Below, one piece after another: positions 37,233 to 47,800 of a DNA stretch of 64,000 nt. Each line of letters starts with the position of its first letter. Position 1 is the first letter of the stretch. Source of the DNA: Antitrichia curtipendula. Lineage: Eukaryota; Streptophyta; Bryopsida; Hypnales; Leucodontaceae. A model generated the notes under the pieces. That model saw nothing but the letters and a program-made list of their open reading frames with translations, ran no database searches and was not told where the DNA came from. Made by a program: the position numbers and the translations under genes. The DNA lies in contig OX579642.1 in the NCBI GenBank assembly GCA_951230915.1, positions 8,990,001 through 9,054,000 on the forward strand. The letters are read 5' to 3'.

Positions 37233-37625
37233 ATTTTTCTTATTACAAAGTGCCAATAATTACATACTAGAGATTCCACACTCACTTTCAATCGTAAATA
37301 TATATGAGGGTCTTCATGTATGCTCAATGTTTTCTTTAATCACTTTGGAGAAGTAGCCAACTATTTCTTCAATACTCTCCAGTTTTTGTTTTTTCAGTTT
37401 CCATGAAATGGGCGAAGTGGCAATATTAAATGTTACAGTTGTGCTCCAAGTTTCAACATTCATCCACATATTGGATAAAAAATGTGATACTACTTATCTA
37501 TAATTCTATTTTCATTCACAATGTGGCGATTTCATCCAAGATTTTTCTTGAACTTGAAGTTCTTTGGCAATTTCATCCAAAATTTTACTAAAAATTCCCT
37601 ATAGGCTTGGTGCTAGGTCAAAAAT

Positions 37626-37729
37626 TTGGTGCAATTTTGCACCAAATCTCTAGAAAAAAACCCACTGATACTCTCGTGATACTTGGTCACATTTATATCA
37701 AAACTAGGTGATACTTAGATAAAATTTGG
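37626..37729 (-). repeat. Dispersed repeat fragment with a small palindrome
   Basis: TTTGGTGCAATTTTGCACCAAA is a 22-bp near-perfect palindrome beginning about 37626. The adjoining 37670-37729 is the inverted partner of 29126-29190 (shares ATCAAAACTAGGTGATACTT). Confidence 0.5.
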
Positions 37730-38460
37730 CTATTGTTCTTAATATCATAGAAATAATCTGTCTATTTTGATTGAAAAAGATATAAAAAATCCTTCACGAA
37801 AAATCAGGCAATTTCTTTCAATTGGCTGTAGCCCAATAGTGAAAAATCATGCAGAGAAAATACACTGCACACTGCTTGTTTTTATTCTGGATTGTACAAT
37901 CCATTTCCCCAAAATTAAGCCCAATAATCTTGTAGAGTGCTTGCTTTTAAGTAGATTTTATTACCAACTTGCTCCTGAGTATCAGCGACTAATCATGATA
38001 ATTAGTCAGTTATCTTCACAGATAAATTAGGGTCCACAACGTAGTTTACCAATGAGGCTTTTAAATCCTTGTAAAGGGGACCCATACAATGAACAAAATT
38101 GTCTTATACCGCTACTCAACGAATCCCAATTCTTGAATTAATTTATAAGTCCCTCCTAGATATCTATCAAAGCATAACACCTTCTAAGCATGGGGAGGAC
38201 CATTGCCTCGTTATACAATGCTATGTAAATTCAAATCTTCAAGTTTGACTCCAAACTAAAGTTTCAAGGACATTGTCGAAACAAATTATTTTTTTCCATG
38301 GGTGCTAAAATCTGAAAATTTGAAATTCATATATGGGATAGGGGACTTCAAAATTGTGGAGAGTGGTCATAGAATGCACTAGTATGCCATGTGCCGTTGC
38401 CACAACATAATAAAATTAAAATTAAAATAAAATTAAAATTAAAATAAAATTAAAATTTTT
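37730..38460. other. AT-rich spacer with AAAATT-type simple repeat
   Basis: A simple repeat of AAAATTAAAATT form lies at 38405-38455, directly before a family B fragment. An open stretch at 37767-38030 has no recognisable features. Confidence 0.4.
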
Positions 38461-39033
38461 TAATTCATAAGAGCAGCTTCTTGAAACATAACTTGTAGGA
38501 TCCACTTCTGGACTCAATTTCTCAATTTCTCAAAAAAATAAATTTCACAAGGTTATGATCTCTTGCTAGAATAATCTCACTGTTGAAATTAGAGTGTTTC
38601 AATTCCATCTTAGAGCTATCAACAATTTATTTTTTCCTTCAATATTGAACCTACTTCTACTTAACAATTTTTTAATGAGTTAAAACTAAATGTTTAAAAA
38701 AAATTAAAAAATCCCTAGACTCTCAATTCAATTCTTCATCATCTAAAATTAGAAATTCAAAATCAATATAGCTAAAATTTTAAGTCAAGAAGTTTCAAAT
38801 TCTAAAAATGTAGTCGATCAAGGTGCAAAACTTGTTTCGTTCACTTTAAATGCAAAACTCTTGCAATTTATATGGTCAAAGTTTTTGAAATTTCTTCTAC
38901 ACATTTTTACATTAGTCTAGTACAAGATCCTACAACTAGATATGCAAAAAAATTCTAATTTTTTTGCTTTTTGCTATAGAAATAGCAATATTTACTGTTT
39001 TTTTGGTGGAAAAAGGCCTCAAGACTTTAAGGG
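38461..39033 (+). mobile_element. Family B element, 5'-truncated
   Basis: It retains the right-hand ~570 bp of family B: AATCTCACTGTTGAAATTAG, TTCACTTTAAATGCAAAACT, CTAGTACAAGATCCTAC, AGAAATAGCAATATTTACTG and CTCAAGACTTTAAGGGT as a decayed terminus. The left half is replaced by a simple repeat. Confidence 0.6.
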
Positions 39034-39700
39034 TAAGAAACAAGGGATGATTGCTGCCCCTTATTGCCCCAACCAAGGATAAATGTAAAGGGTGCTTCCT
39101 ATTTTATGTTGCGTAAGTTTTTGATTACTTCACCTCACCCAGCTAAATTGAAACCTTTGATTGCAAATATGTATTTAAAATTTGCAAGTTTTATCATGGG
39201 TGTCAAACAAAAAAATTCTAGTGTTTTCACCAAGGATAAAATATGGGGCAATAAGGGGGTCAATCTTCCCTAGGCCTGGCCTAACCTTTAACCCTTAAAT
39301 GACAAGACGGTCATTGTGGAAATCATGTGTTTGGGTACTGTGTAAATTGTTGGCTTAAAAAAAAATGAAAAAACATTCATTGGAACACAAACTATTGTAG
39401 AAGATCTTCCCTTTCCACATAAAATTTGGAAGATGAATAGCTGCACAGCTATTCATCAGCCAAAAAACAACCTCCGCATCATTTATGGATTAAAAAAGAG
39501 ACTTTAGGGATTTATTGAAGAAATGGGGTTGGCTGAGGAGCTGTGGAAGACAATTTTGTTCAATATGGGGGCCCTTCAATTTCCAAGAATGCAAAGCGCC
39601 CCCGTGCCTCATGGGCAAAACTGAACACAATAAAATAACCCTAAACCTAAACTAAAAATAAATTCCCCAGTCTAAAATAAAATCTCTTCCAACTGCCAAA
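39034..39700. other. Spacer at the border of a GC-richer gene island
   Basis: An open stretch (39064-39273) has no recognised family. TTTAACCCTTAAATGACAAG at 39288 resembles a TTAA-type terminus without a partner. Base composition becomes GC-richer from about 39540. Confidence 0.4.
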
Positions 39701-41627
39701 ACCCCTCAAACCCAACCGCCCGATCAAAAAGGCGGGGTACCTCAACTTCACATCCCGCGGTCCGCGTCACGGAAACCGCGCCAAAAGAATGGTAGCTTCC
39801 AAAATGAATGAAATTTCACTACTTCATCCAACACTACATCGAGACTTATTCATCGAGTTGACTACGGAACCCTGACATCACATCCGACGTCATCCCTCGT
39901 CCGACGTCACTTTCCCCAAATCCTCCAGCGGCGTCTCAACAAAGCCTTCGTCCTCCCCCGCAAATCCCAGCACTCTCCCCGCAAAGCCTTCCTTCCTTTC
40001 TTTTCTTCTTCCTTTCCTCCTTCGCACCCTTCCTTTCTTGCGACGGCATCCAGCAAGCTAGACAGCATTTTGGAGGCTCCGGGATCCACCAGTTTTGGAC
40101 CGGGTGGTTCGATCTCGCGCGCGTGTGCTCGCTAGCTAGCGTCGCTAATACGATATCATCGTTCCATGGTGATGAATATTCACGAGTGTGCGTGGTGAAG
40201 GTCGATCTAGCCTTGGGGTGCAGCGTACGTGTGTCTAGATTTCACGAGAGTTGAATCGATACAGGGGATCGATAAGATTGGGCTTGCGAGGAGAGAGACT
40301 ATGGAGGGTTGTGAGAATTGCGGTGACGGTGATCTTGAGCTCGAGGAGTAGCAGAAGTAGCTCGAGGAGTAGCACTGGCGATCGAGTAAGTTTTCCTCAA
40401 GCGCGTCGGGTGTGGAGTTTATTGTGTGTATCTAGAGCAGTTAGTGTACGTATTTGTGCTTGCGAATCTTGTGAGTATATTGTAGCATGGAACTGTACAT
40501 GATTGTGGAGTCTGTCTATGTTTGTTTGCGTTTCAGTGTCATGCGGGTATTGTTGGAGAGTAGCTTGAAGCTTGCGTGTCTGTTCGTACGTGCACAGGGA
40601 GATTGTAGTATGGCTAGACTGGTGGCTAGCTGGATGGTTGTGCGTTCCCGGTTTCCATTTTGACAAGGGGGAAAGTTAAGTTTGAACTGATTTTGATTTT
40701 CCGGGGATGCCGCTTTCCCTTGATTACTCCCAATCAGCTGGGAAACTTCTGATGTTTCTGGGAGGGAAACAAAGAGCATTAATCTCCCTGTGGCTCCTGT
40801 CAGCTGTTACTAGAATCTCTAGTGTGTGCAGCTCCTCGTGTTAGCTAGTCTATGTTTCTCCTGCAACCTCAACATTTGCCAGGCCACTTTGTAAGCTTTC
40901 GATTTATCCCCTACGCGTCGCCGCAACCAGACACTTGGACTGGCTTTTCAGTGTAGTTTCAGAAACCGTGACCTTCAATGATTAATTTGTGGTCTGGACA
41001 GAAATCTTGAACGTCAGTGAAGCAAGTGAGACAGATCACAGGGAATATGTCAGACGCATATGAGACCTTGAGTGAACGTTAACACTCATCTCTCGTAGTG
41101 GATCCCTTTTGTAGTGGGGAACCTCTACATGCATTCCGTTTGCGTACGTCTTACATTCCCCACGAACCACAACTGTTGGCACTCGTCAAGCTTTCCTTTC
41201 AGGTGAACTGGATAGAAATTTTATGTCGAAAATCTGTGTACTCACCCATCTGAAAACAAAAGACACTGGAAGCTAGTAGTTGTCTAGATCTGAGTGTTGA
41301 GAGACGAGTGTTGCAAACCAACCGCTCCAGTTCCACTCCGGGTTTCAGGTCGAAGCTCTTTTCCAAGTGCGCCAATTTCGTGAAAGTAAGAAACATGAGA
41401 ATCTAGGTACCTGAACCCGCCCCCTTTCAATGACCAGAAAACCCGTCAACTTACGCCGACAGAGCGATATTCTTAAGCACTCCGTGTTTCTAACGTCTTA
41501 CACAATGTCGATGGAACGCATTAGAATGTCATTACGAAGCAGCTTTGGATCAGGATCCGATCCGGCTAGAGATTCGGATTCTCATGGCAACCACTCGTTT
41601 TGTGCAGTAATTGGGAATTGTGCAACA
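39701..41627 (+). promoter_or_regulatory. GC-richer upstream and probable 5' leader region of the LBD gene
   Basis: This stretch is clearly less AT-rich than the desert to the left, with CT-rich runs (39930-40030) and purine repeats of the GAGGAGTAG type (40340-40375). No independent coding exon is supported. The leader may contain introns (a GTAAG at 40387 is a possible donor), but I cannot place the transcription start. Confidence 0.4.
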
Positions 41628-43010
41628 ATGGCAGGAGCAGCAGCGGGCACCACCACCAGCAGCAGCAGCAGCAATAACAACAACAGCACGGCTTGCGCGG
41701 CTTGCAAGTACCAGCGCCGCAAATGCTCTCGCGACTGCCCTCTCTCCCCTTACTTCCCCGCAGATCAACCCAAGCGATTCGCGAACGTGCACAAGCTTTT
41801 CGGCGTGTCCAACATCCTGCGCATCCTCAAGCACGTGGACCCGGCGAAGCGGGAAGACACGGTGAAGGCTATTGCGTATGAGGCTGATACACGAGAGAAG
41901 GACCCCGTACACGGGTGCTTGGGCGTCATCACCGTGCTACAGAATCAGGTAATGGAAAGTCTCCGAAGTCTGCAGCAAGGGAGAGGTTCCATTCACCACC
42001 AATATGTGAAGCTGGAATCTTTCCCTACAACGAACTAGAACAACTTGCACCGTCTAAAAGTTTGCACATTTGTTTTGGGTTCAGCTCAGAATCAATTGCA
42101 AAAAACGAAATGTCAAGAGAGTAAGTTCGTTCACAAATCAAAGCTTACATGTTTGGTGAATGGAGCCTCTAATGCACTGTATGGGGAATGGAGTCTCTAC
42201 CTTACGCCGAGAAAACTTTCAGTCGAACAGGATCCGAGTTTGGGGATTTAGGGGATTTGGGGGATTCAGGGTTTGCTTTGGGGAGAGGTTTCTTTCACCA
42301 TACCTGTGAAGCTAGAACCTTTCCTAACAACAATCTAGAACAACTTGCACCTTCTAAAAGTTTGCATGTTGATTTTGGGTTAAGCACAAAATCAATTGCA
42401 AAAAACGATATGTCAAATAGATGAAGTACTTTCACACTCAGCACAAATCAAAGCTCACGTGTATAATGAATGGATTCTCTTACGCCATTAAAATTTTCCA
42501 ATCGAATGGGATCCGAGTTCAGGGATTGTACGAAATTGCGAAGTGTCAATTTGACGGAGGTTGTTTGGCGTGCAGGTGGCTAAGCTGCGACAGGAATTGC
42601 AAGCCGCTCGCGAGCAGTTGCTTCTCATGGAACAGCAACAAGCCATCGCCGCGCAACCCGTGAACCCCTTCCACGGCCATGGCGCTTTCGACGTCGACGA
42701 CTCCCAATTCTTGTCTGACCCCAAACTCAGCATTGTCCCGCTGGATTTCGCTCGTTACGACCACGGCGAGCAGCTTCGCCGCGCAGGAAGCTACTTCGGC
42801 GGGATGGAAAATTCCTACGACGACAGCCCTGTGAGTCACCACCAAATGCACACCATGGCCGCTCTGGACCACGACCCGTCTTTCCATCTCCGCAGCTACG
42901 GCTACGACATGAAGCAGCGCGGCCAAAGTTTCTTGCTCGGGTCAAGCCATCTCGCGGATCACGAGCTTCGACGAGCAGGGGTTTACCTGAGCTTGAAGAA
43001 CCACCATTGA
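41628..43010 (+). CDS. LOB-domain (LBD/AS2-like) transcription factor, class I type, two exons
   Basis: Exons 41628-41948 and 42576-43010 join in phase 0 (CAG|GTAATG ... TGCAG|GTGGC) to give 251 aa. Residues 23-37 hold the zinc motif C-x2-C-x6-C-x3-C (CAACKYQRRKCSRDC). A GAS-type block follows (PKRFANVHKLFGVSNILRIL, with GVS in place of the usual GAS), then DPVHGC. The coiled-coil signature Leu-x6-Leu-x3-Leu-x6-Leu uses Leu104, 111, 115 and 122 and spans the intron. LBD proteins are plant-specific nuclear DNA-binding factors that control organ boundaries and development. The YQRRKC..ADQPK..FGVSN wording recalls the LBD22/LBD27-like group from memory. The start ATG sits in AACAATGGC, the plant consensus, and opens MAGAAAG. 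The frame is open upstream to an ATG at 41430 (66 extra residues), so a longer form is possible. The C-terminal half (HDPSFHLRSYGYD...) is low-similarity, His-rich sequence. Confidence 0.95.
41980..42528. repeat. Tandem duplication inside the LBD intron
   Basis: Copy 1 (41980-42249) and copy 2 (42280-42528) share GGGAGAGGTT, GTGAAGCT[GA]GAA, AGAACAACTTGCACC, TCTAAAAGTTTGCA, AATCAATTGCAAAAAACGA, CAAATCAAAGCT and GGATCCGAGTT in the same order, offset by about 300 bp. The intron is 627 bp, so the two copies make up most of it. Confidence 0.85.
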
Positions 43011-44150
43011 CAGGGGGGCGAAGTTCTAATTCCTGTGCCCAGTAACCCTAGAGTGACAACAACAACAACAATCCGTGAACAATCCGCAGTACGAGTGTGC
43101 CCAATTCTCTTCGGTAGTCTTCGAGAACGTGCAAATCATTCGCGAAGAGTGGAAGATCATTCATTCCATTTGGGTTGTGCTTAATTCTCTTCATATTTGG
43201 GGCCCGTTCGTTTGGAAGCCTGTTCGATTGTTGCTTTGACAGGCGTTCTCGCTCTCACTCTCACTCTTCTGTGGGAGCTTCAACAATGAAACAGACTCTT
43301 AATGTTGCTGTTACTCTCTCTTCAGATTTCGACAGACCTCGACAAGCTGCGCCGTGAGAAATGCGGTGGCGTGTGACTTTGGTAAAGCTGGTGTGTTGTA
43401 GTGTCGCCGTTGCGGGAGATGGTTCGATAGTGTAGGATTGCTGACACTTATCTGGAGGACTTCAATGGAGGAATTTGAGGGGAATTCTTGACCGAAAAGC
43501 AGTTAGATTGATTGATTTGATACGAATTTCCTGTGTACTCATAGAACTTACCCAACATTTTTCACAATAATAGCTCATCGTCATTGGCAATTACTGGACT
43601 TGCCATGGACGTACTCCAGCTTTTGGCAGTGGTGTAGTGGATCAGAGCTTTGGGATGAACTTTTTGAGCTTTTTTGAGCGACAGTCTGTTCGTTCAAAAT
43701 GTTTTCTGAGGGATTATTTAGCAATAAATTCTCCTTTCTCAGTGGATTGAAAATGGACATTGTTGAATTTGCTACAAAAACTTGGAATGGACAAAGGCCC
43801 GGCCACACAGATACCCATCCTCAATTTTCGCTTCCATTTGACCGCCTCAAACCCACTAAAAAGTCCAAATTTTGAAGCAGTAGGATAGCGTTCAAAGTTT
43901 CGATCTCACTTTTTGAAAATCTAGCAGTGTAAAAGAAGACGAGTTTCCATATAATTATAATATTGATCTTACGCAGCTGCATTTTGCCACAGTACAAAAA
44001 ACGAGCGTGACCAGTACCATGAAGAATATGCCATTAGATTACGGTTCTGCGCAGGAACTGAGCTGCGTACTGCGGTATAGGTCGTTCGAGGTTGCTTATC
44101 GCCCCATGCTTTCCACGCTGAACGACGTGCATTTCTTCTAGGGTTCGCTA
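43011..44150. other. Intergenic region between LBD and BPI/LBP-like genes
   Basis: Starts with the LBD 3' region, including a short CAA run at 43057-43072 and CTCTCACTCTCACTC near 43252. No coding exon is supported in the remainder. Confidence 0.4.
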
Positions 44151-44890
44151 GTGGTTGTGAATTTTCTCCTAGAAATTGAGTGCCTCTCCGACTTTTCAAG
44201 GGATTAGCGTTTCTGGCGTGTGCGAATTAGTGTCACGTATTCGACTTCTAGCAATTGGGCGTCTCTCCGAATTTACCGAAGGATTAGTGCTTCAGCGGCG
44301 TGCAAATGGACTTGGAATTAGTGTCACGAATTCTTCAAGCAACTGGGTGTCTCTACGACGTTGTAAGGGATTAGTTTTTGCGGCGCATTGTGCAAATTTT
44401 CGTTGAGTTAGTGTCACGAATCTGCTCCAAGCGATTGGGTGTCTCCGAATTTGCAGGAATTAGCGTTTCCTCGAGTAGGTGTCTCAATTACTGTCACAAG
44501 TCTTCTTTAAGCAAGTAGGTGTCTCCCAATTTTCAAAGGGATTAGCGTTCACGGTCCAGTACTCCAATTCCCTCCAATTCCTCTCACGAATCCATCCCGC
44601 ATCTCCCCAACTTGGAATTCCGTGTGGAATGTGTTTCACAATCGGGCAACATCGAAACCCTTTCAAGAATTACTTGGGGTGTCTCTCCGATTTTTCAAGG
44701 GGTTAGCGTTTCCGGCGTGTGCACATTACCTCGAATCGTTGTCACGAATCTTTTTCAAGCAATTGGGAGTCTTCGAATTTTCTAGCGTTTAATGTTTGCG
44801 GTATAGTACTCCAATTCCCTTGAATTTTCGTTTGAGTGTCACCTATAATGTTTTGCACATTCTTGCACCATTGAAAACCTTTCAAGAATG
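44150..44890. repeat. Promoter-side tandem repeat of the BPI/LBP-like gene
   Basis: Units of about 80-91 bp carry TTAGCGTTTC, GGCGTGTGCAAATT, TTAGTGTCACGAA, TTCAAGCAATTGGGTGTCTC and CGAATTTTCAAGGG. The [GC]TGTCACG/A motif recurs at 44230, 44321, 44411, 44491 and 44740. A larger unit is also doubled: GTACTCCAATTCCCT .. AACC[CT]TTTCAAGAAT occurs at 44558-44670 and 44806-44889. The second ends on the start codon. Confidence 0.75.
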
Positions 44891-47800
44891 GCCCAAACAA
44901 CCACTCTCCTGTATGTTCTCATCACCATCTTCCTCCTCACTAAAACCCCGTCTGCTTCCGCCACAAACAACACCAATTACTCCCAATCCTCTCCCAAGGA
45001 CTCCCCATTAGTGGAAGGCATCACGGTGACGGTATCCCAATCAGGGTTGCAATACGCCAGGTCGGTCGTCTTAAAATCGCTTTTCTCGGAGATCGCGCCC
45101 TTCCTGTTTCCCGACGTGAAGACGCATGTGACCTCGCCCATCGGTCGCGTCGAACTCCAACTCTCCCAAGTCGAGCTGTCAGGGGTGAACGTCTCAGACT
45201 CTAATTTGGACCTCGGGAAGACGGGAGTCACTGTGTCTGTGGGAGATGTGGAGGTGGGGATGCGGTTTCATTGGGCGTATGAGTACTCTGCGGCGTATAT
45301 GCCGTTTTCGGTAAAGGACGAAGGATGGGTTGATGTCAAGGTGAGGATCTTGATTCTCAAGCTTGTGTATCTGTAGTTTTGTAGGGGCTCTGTGGATTAC
45401 GGGGTTTGACTTTGAGTTGCGTTTGGTTGATCCCTGTGCGTAGGCTGGTTTTGGGATGTTGCTGAATAATCTCTGTGTGATTGGTTTTGGGTTTGGGGAT
45501 GTGATGGAAAGAAGATCATATAATGTGCTGGTTTGGTTTGGTTTGGTGATGTTTGTGAATGATCACTGTGCGTGCTTGGTTTGGTTTTCTGGTGTTATTG
45601 AACGATATCTCTGCGTGGTTTGGTTTTGAAATGTGATGGAATGATCGCTGTGCGTAACTAGTTTTGGTTTTGGGATGCGATGGAATGATCACTGTTATCG
45701 CTTAATGTGCTTATTTGGTTTGGTTATTTTTTTCAAGGATCTCTGTGCGTGTTTTATTTTGCTTTTGTGATGTTAGTGAATGATCACTGTTATCGCATGA
45801 TGTGCTTGGTTTTGGTTTGGTGATGTTACTAAATGACCACTGTGCGTGTTTCGCTTGGTTTTCTGGTGTTATTGAATGATCTCTTGGTTATGGAATTGAT
45901 CACTGTTATCGCAGGATGTGCTTGTTTTGGTTGGGTTTTCGTTGCAAGATCTTTGTGCGTGGCTTGTTTTGGTTTTGGAATGTTATGGATTGATCACTGC
46001 TGTCGCATGATGTGCTTGGTTTGGTTTGGTTTGGTTTTGTGATGTTTATGATTGATCTCCTCATGTTATGGTTTGGTTGTGTGATGCTGTTGAATGATCA
46101 CCATTATCGCATTAAGTACTTGGCTTTGTTTTGTTTTGTTTTTCAATGATCTCTGCTTGTGATTTGTTTTGGTTTTGTGGTGTTTATGAATGATCACTTT
46201 GAGAGGCTCACACTTAGTTTATCTCAACAAATTGTTTTTGTTTCCTGTGGTGCAGGTACATGGCATGCAAGCGGCCGTGACCTTCACTCTTATAGCTCAC
46301 AATGGAACGCTGCGGTTGACAGTGGTGGAGTGTGGAACCTACATCGACGACCTCGAGATTGAAGTGGAAGGAGGGACATCATGGCTCTATCGATTGTAAG
46401 TGCAGATCTTGCCTTTGTTTGAATTCCATTAAAAATCTTCTGTTCAATCTTGGACTAGGTAAAGCATCCTTACAACACACCATACGAATGTTCAAAGTGC
46501 TGAAAATAGGTGTACCTCAAATCGACAAGAGACTCTCATGGATAGAGGTTGTAAGGTAGAAGTACCAGTAGAAACATGGTTTGTGTAGACGAGGGAAATG
46601 ACGCACGGGAAAACCCACATGATAAATTTGACTGCTAGTGGATTTTCTTGTAGTCATTTCCCTAGTCTACGCGAATCATGTTTCTACTGGTGAAGGGCCT
46701 ACAGTTGGAAAGTTAAGCCATTTAGAGTATTTTCCATTGTGAGATTGTATTAATGTTGTTGGATCTTATTGGCAATTTGGAAAAGATTCCAAAACGCTTT
46801 GTTGTACACTTTTTCATATCGCATGAATTAGTTATGATTTTTCAAAGTCTAACTTAATAGATTTCTTAAACTGTGCCCCAGTTTTGATGTGCATGGATTG
46901 CACATCTTGAATTGCATATTTTCTTATTTTCAAGAATCTTTTTAACACATACTTTTGGATAGGCACTTGAAGATGGATATGTCTACCTTTAAATTTTAGA
47001 CAAGAATTGTTAGGGGACCATTTTAAAAACAGGTCACAATTAGGTGCAATTACCTTAAGGCATATTGTATTTTTTTTCACACAGGTTCGAACACACATTT
47101 GAAGATGAGATTCGTATTGCAATGGAAGCTGCGGGGATGAATAAAATAATGGCGAGCACAGAGAGCCTGGACAATTACCTACAAGCCCTTCCCCGCTTCC
47201 TCCCTATAGATGGAGTTTCTGCTATGGATGTGACCATTGTGCAAGATCCATTGGTGAGCCCGTCTTTTTTGAGTGTGGGGGTGAGAGGGGAGTTCAACTC
47301 TCTAGGGAAACCTCCCTCCAACTTCTCCTTCCCGGACTCCAAGTTGCAACCCGGGTTGTTATGTAGAGACTCCACCAAGATGGTCACCATTGCTCTTTGC
47401 AACTACGTTGTGAACTCAGTCGCCACGGTGTATTATGAGGTGCATACTCTTCCAACTTGTTGTCTTCATTAAAACCCTAAGAGTCCCGGCATGCACTGGT
47501 TGGATTATGAATGTCTTCAAAATTTTATTGTTGAAGCCACAAAAATGGATCAAGTACATTTGAGTACGTTTAATAAAAAAAATTCTTGTCTATTATTCAA
47601 CAATGTGACTATAGATCGTGGAACATCAAGCATTAGTGCTAGAGTATGGTTCCAAAAGAGTCCAATGGGTAGCAAGCTACTACCTTTACAGACCTTTGAA
47701 AACATACTCTTGTAATGTAGCTTGGTGATCCAAGACCTCCTTTCTACTAGTTCTTACATGGTCATTCAATGCTTCGTGATTTTTGTGCACAATTGTCAAT

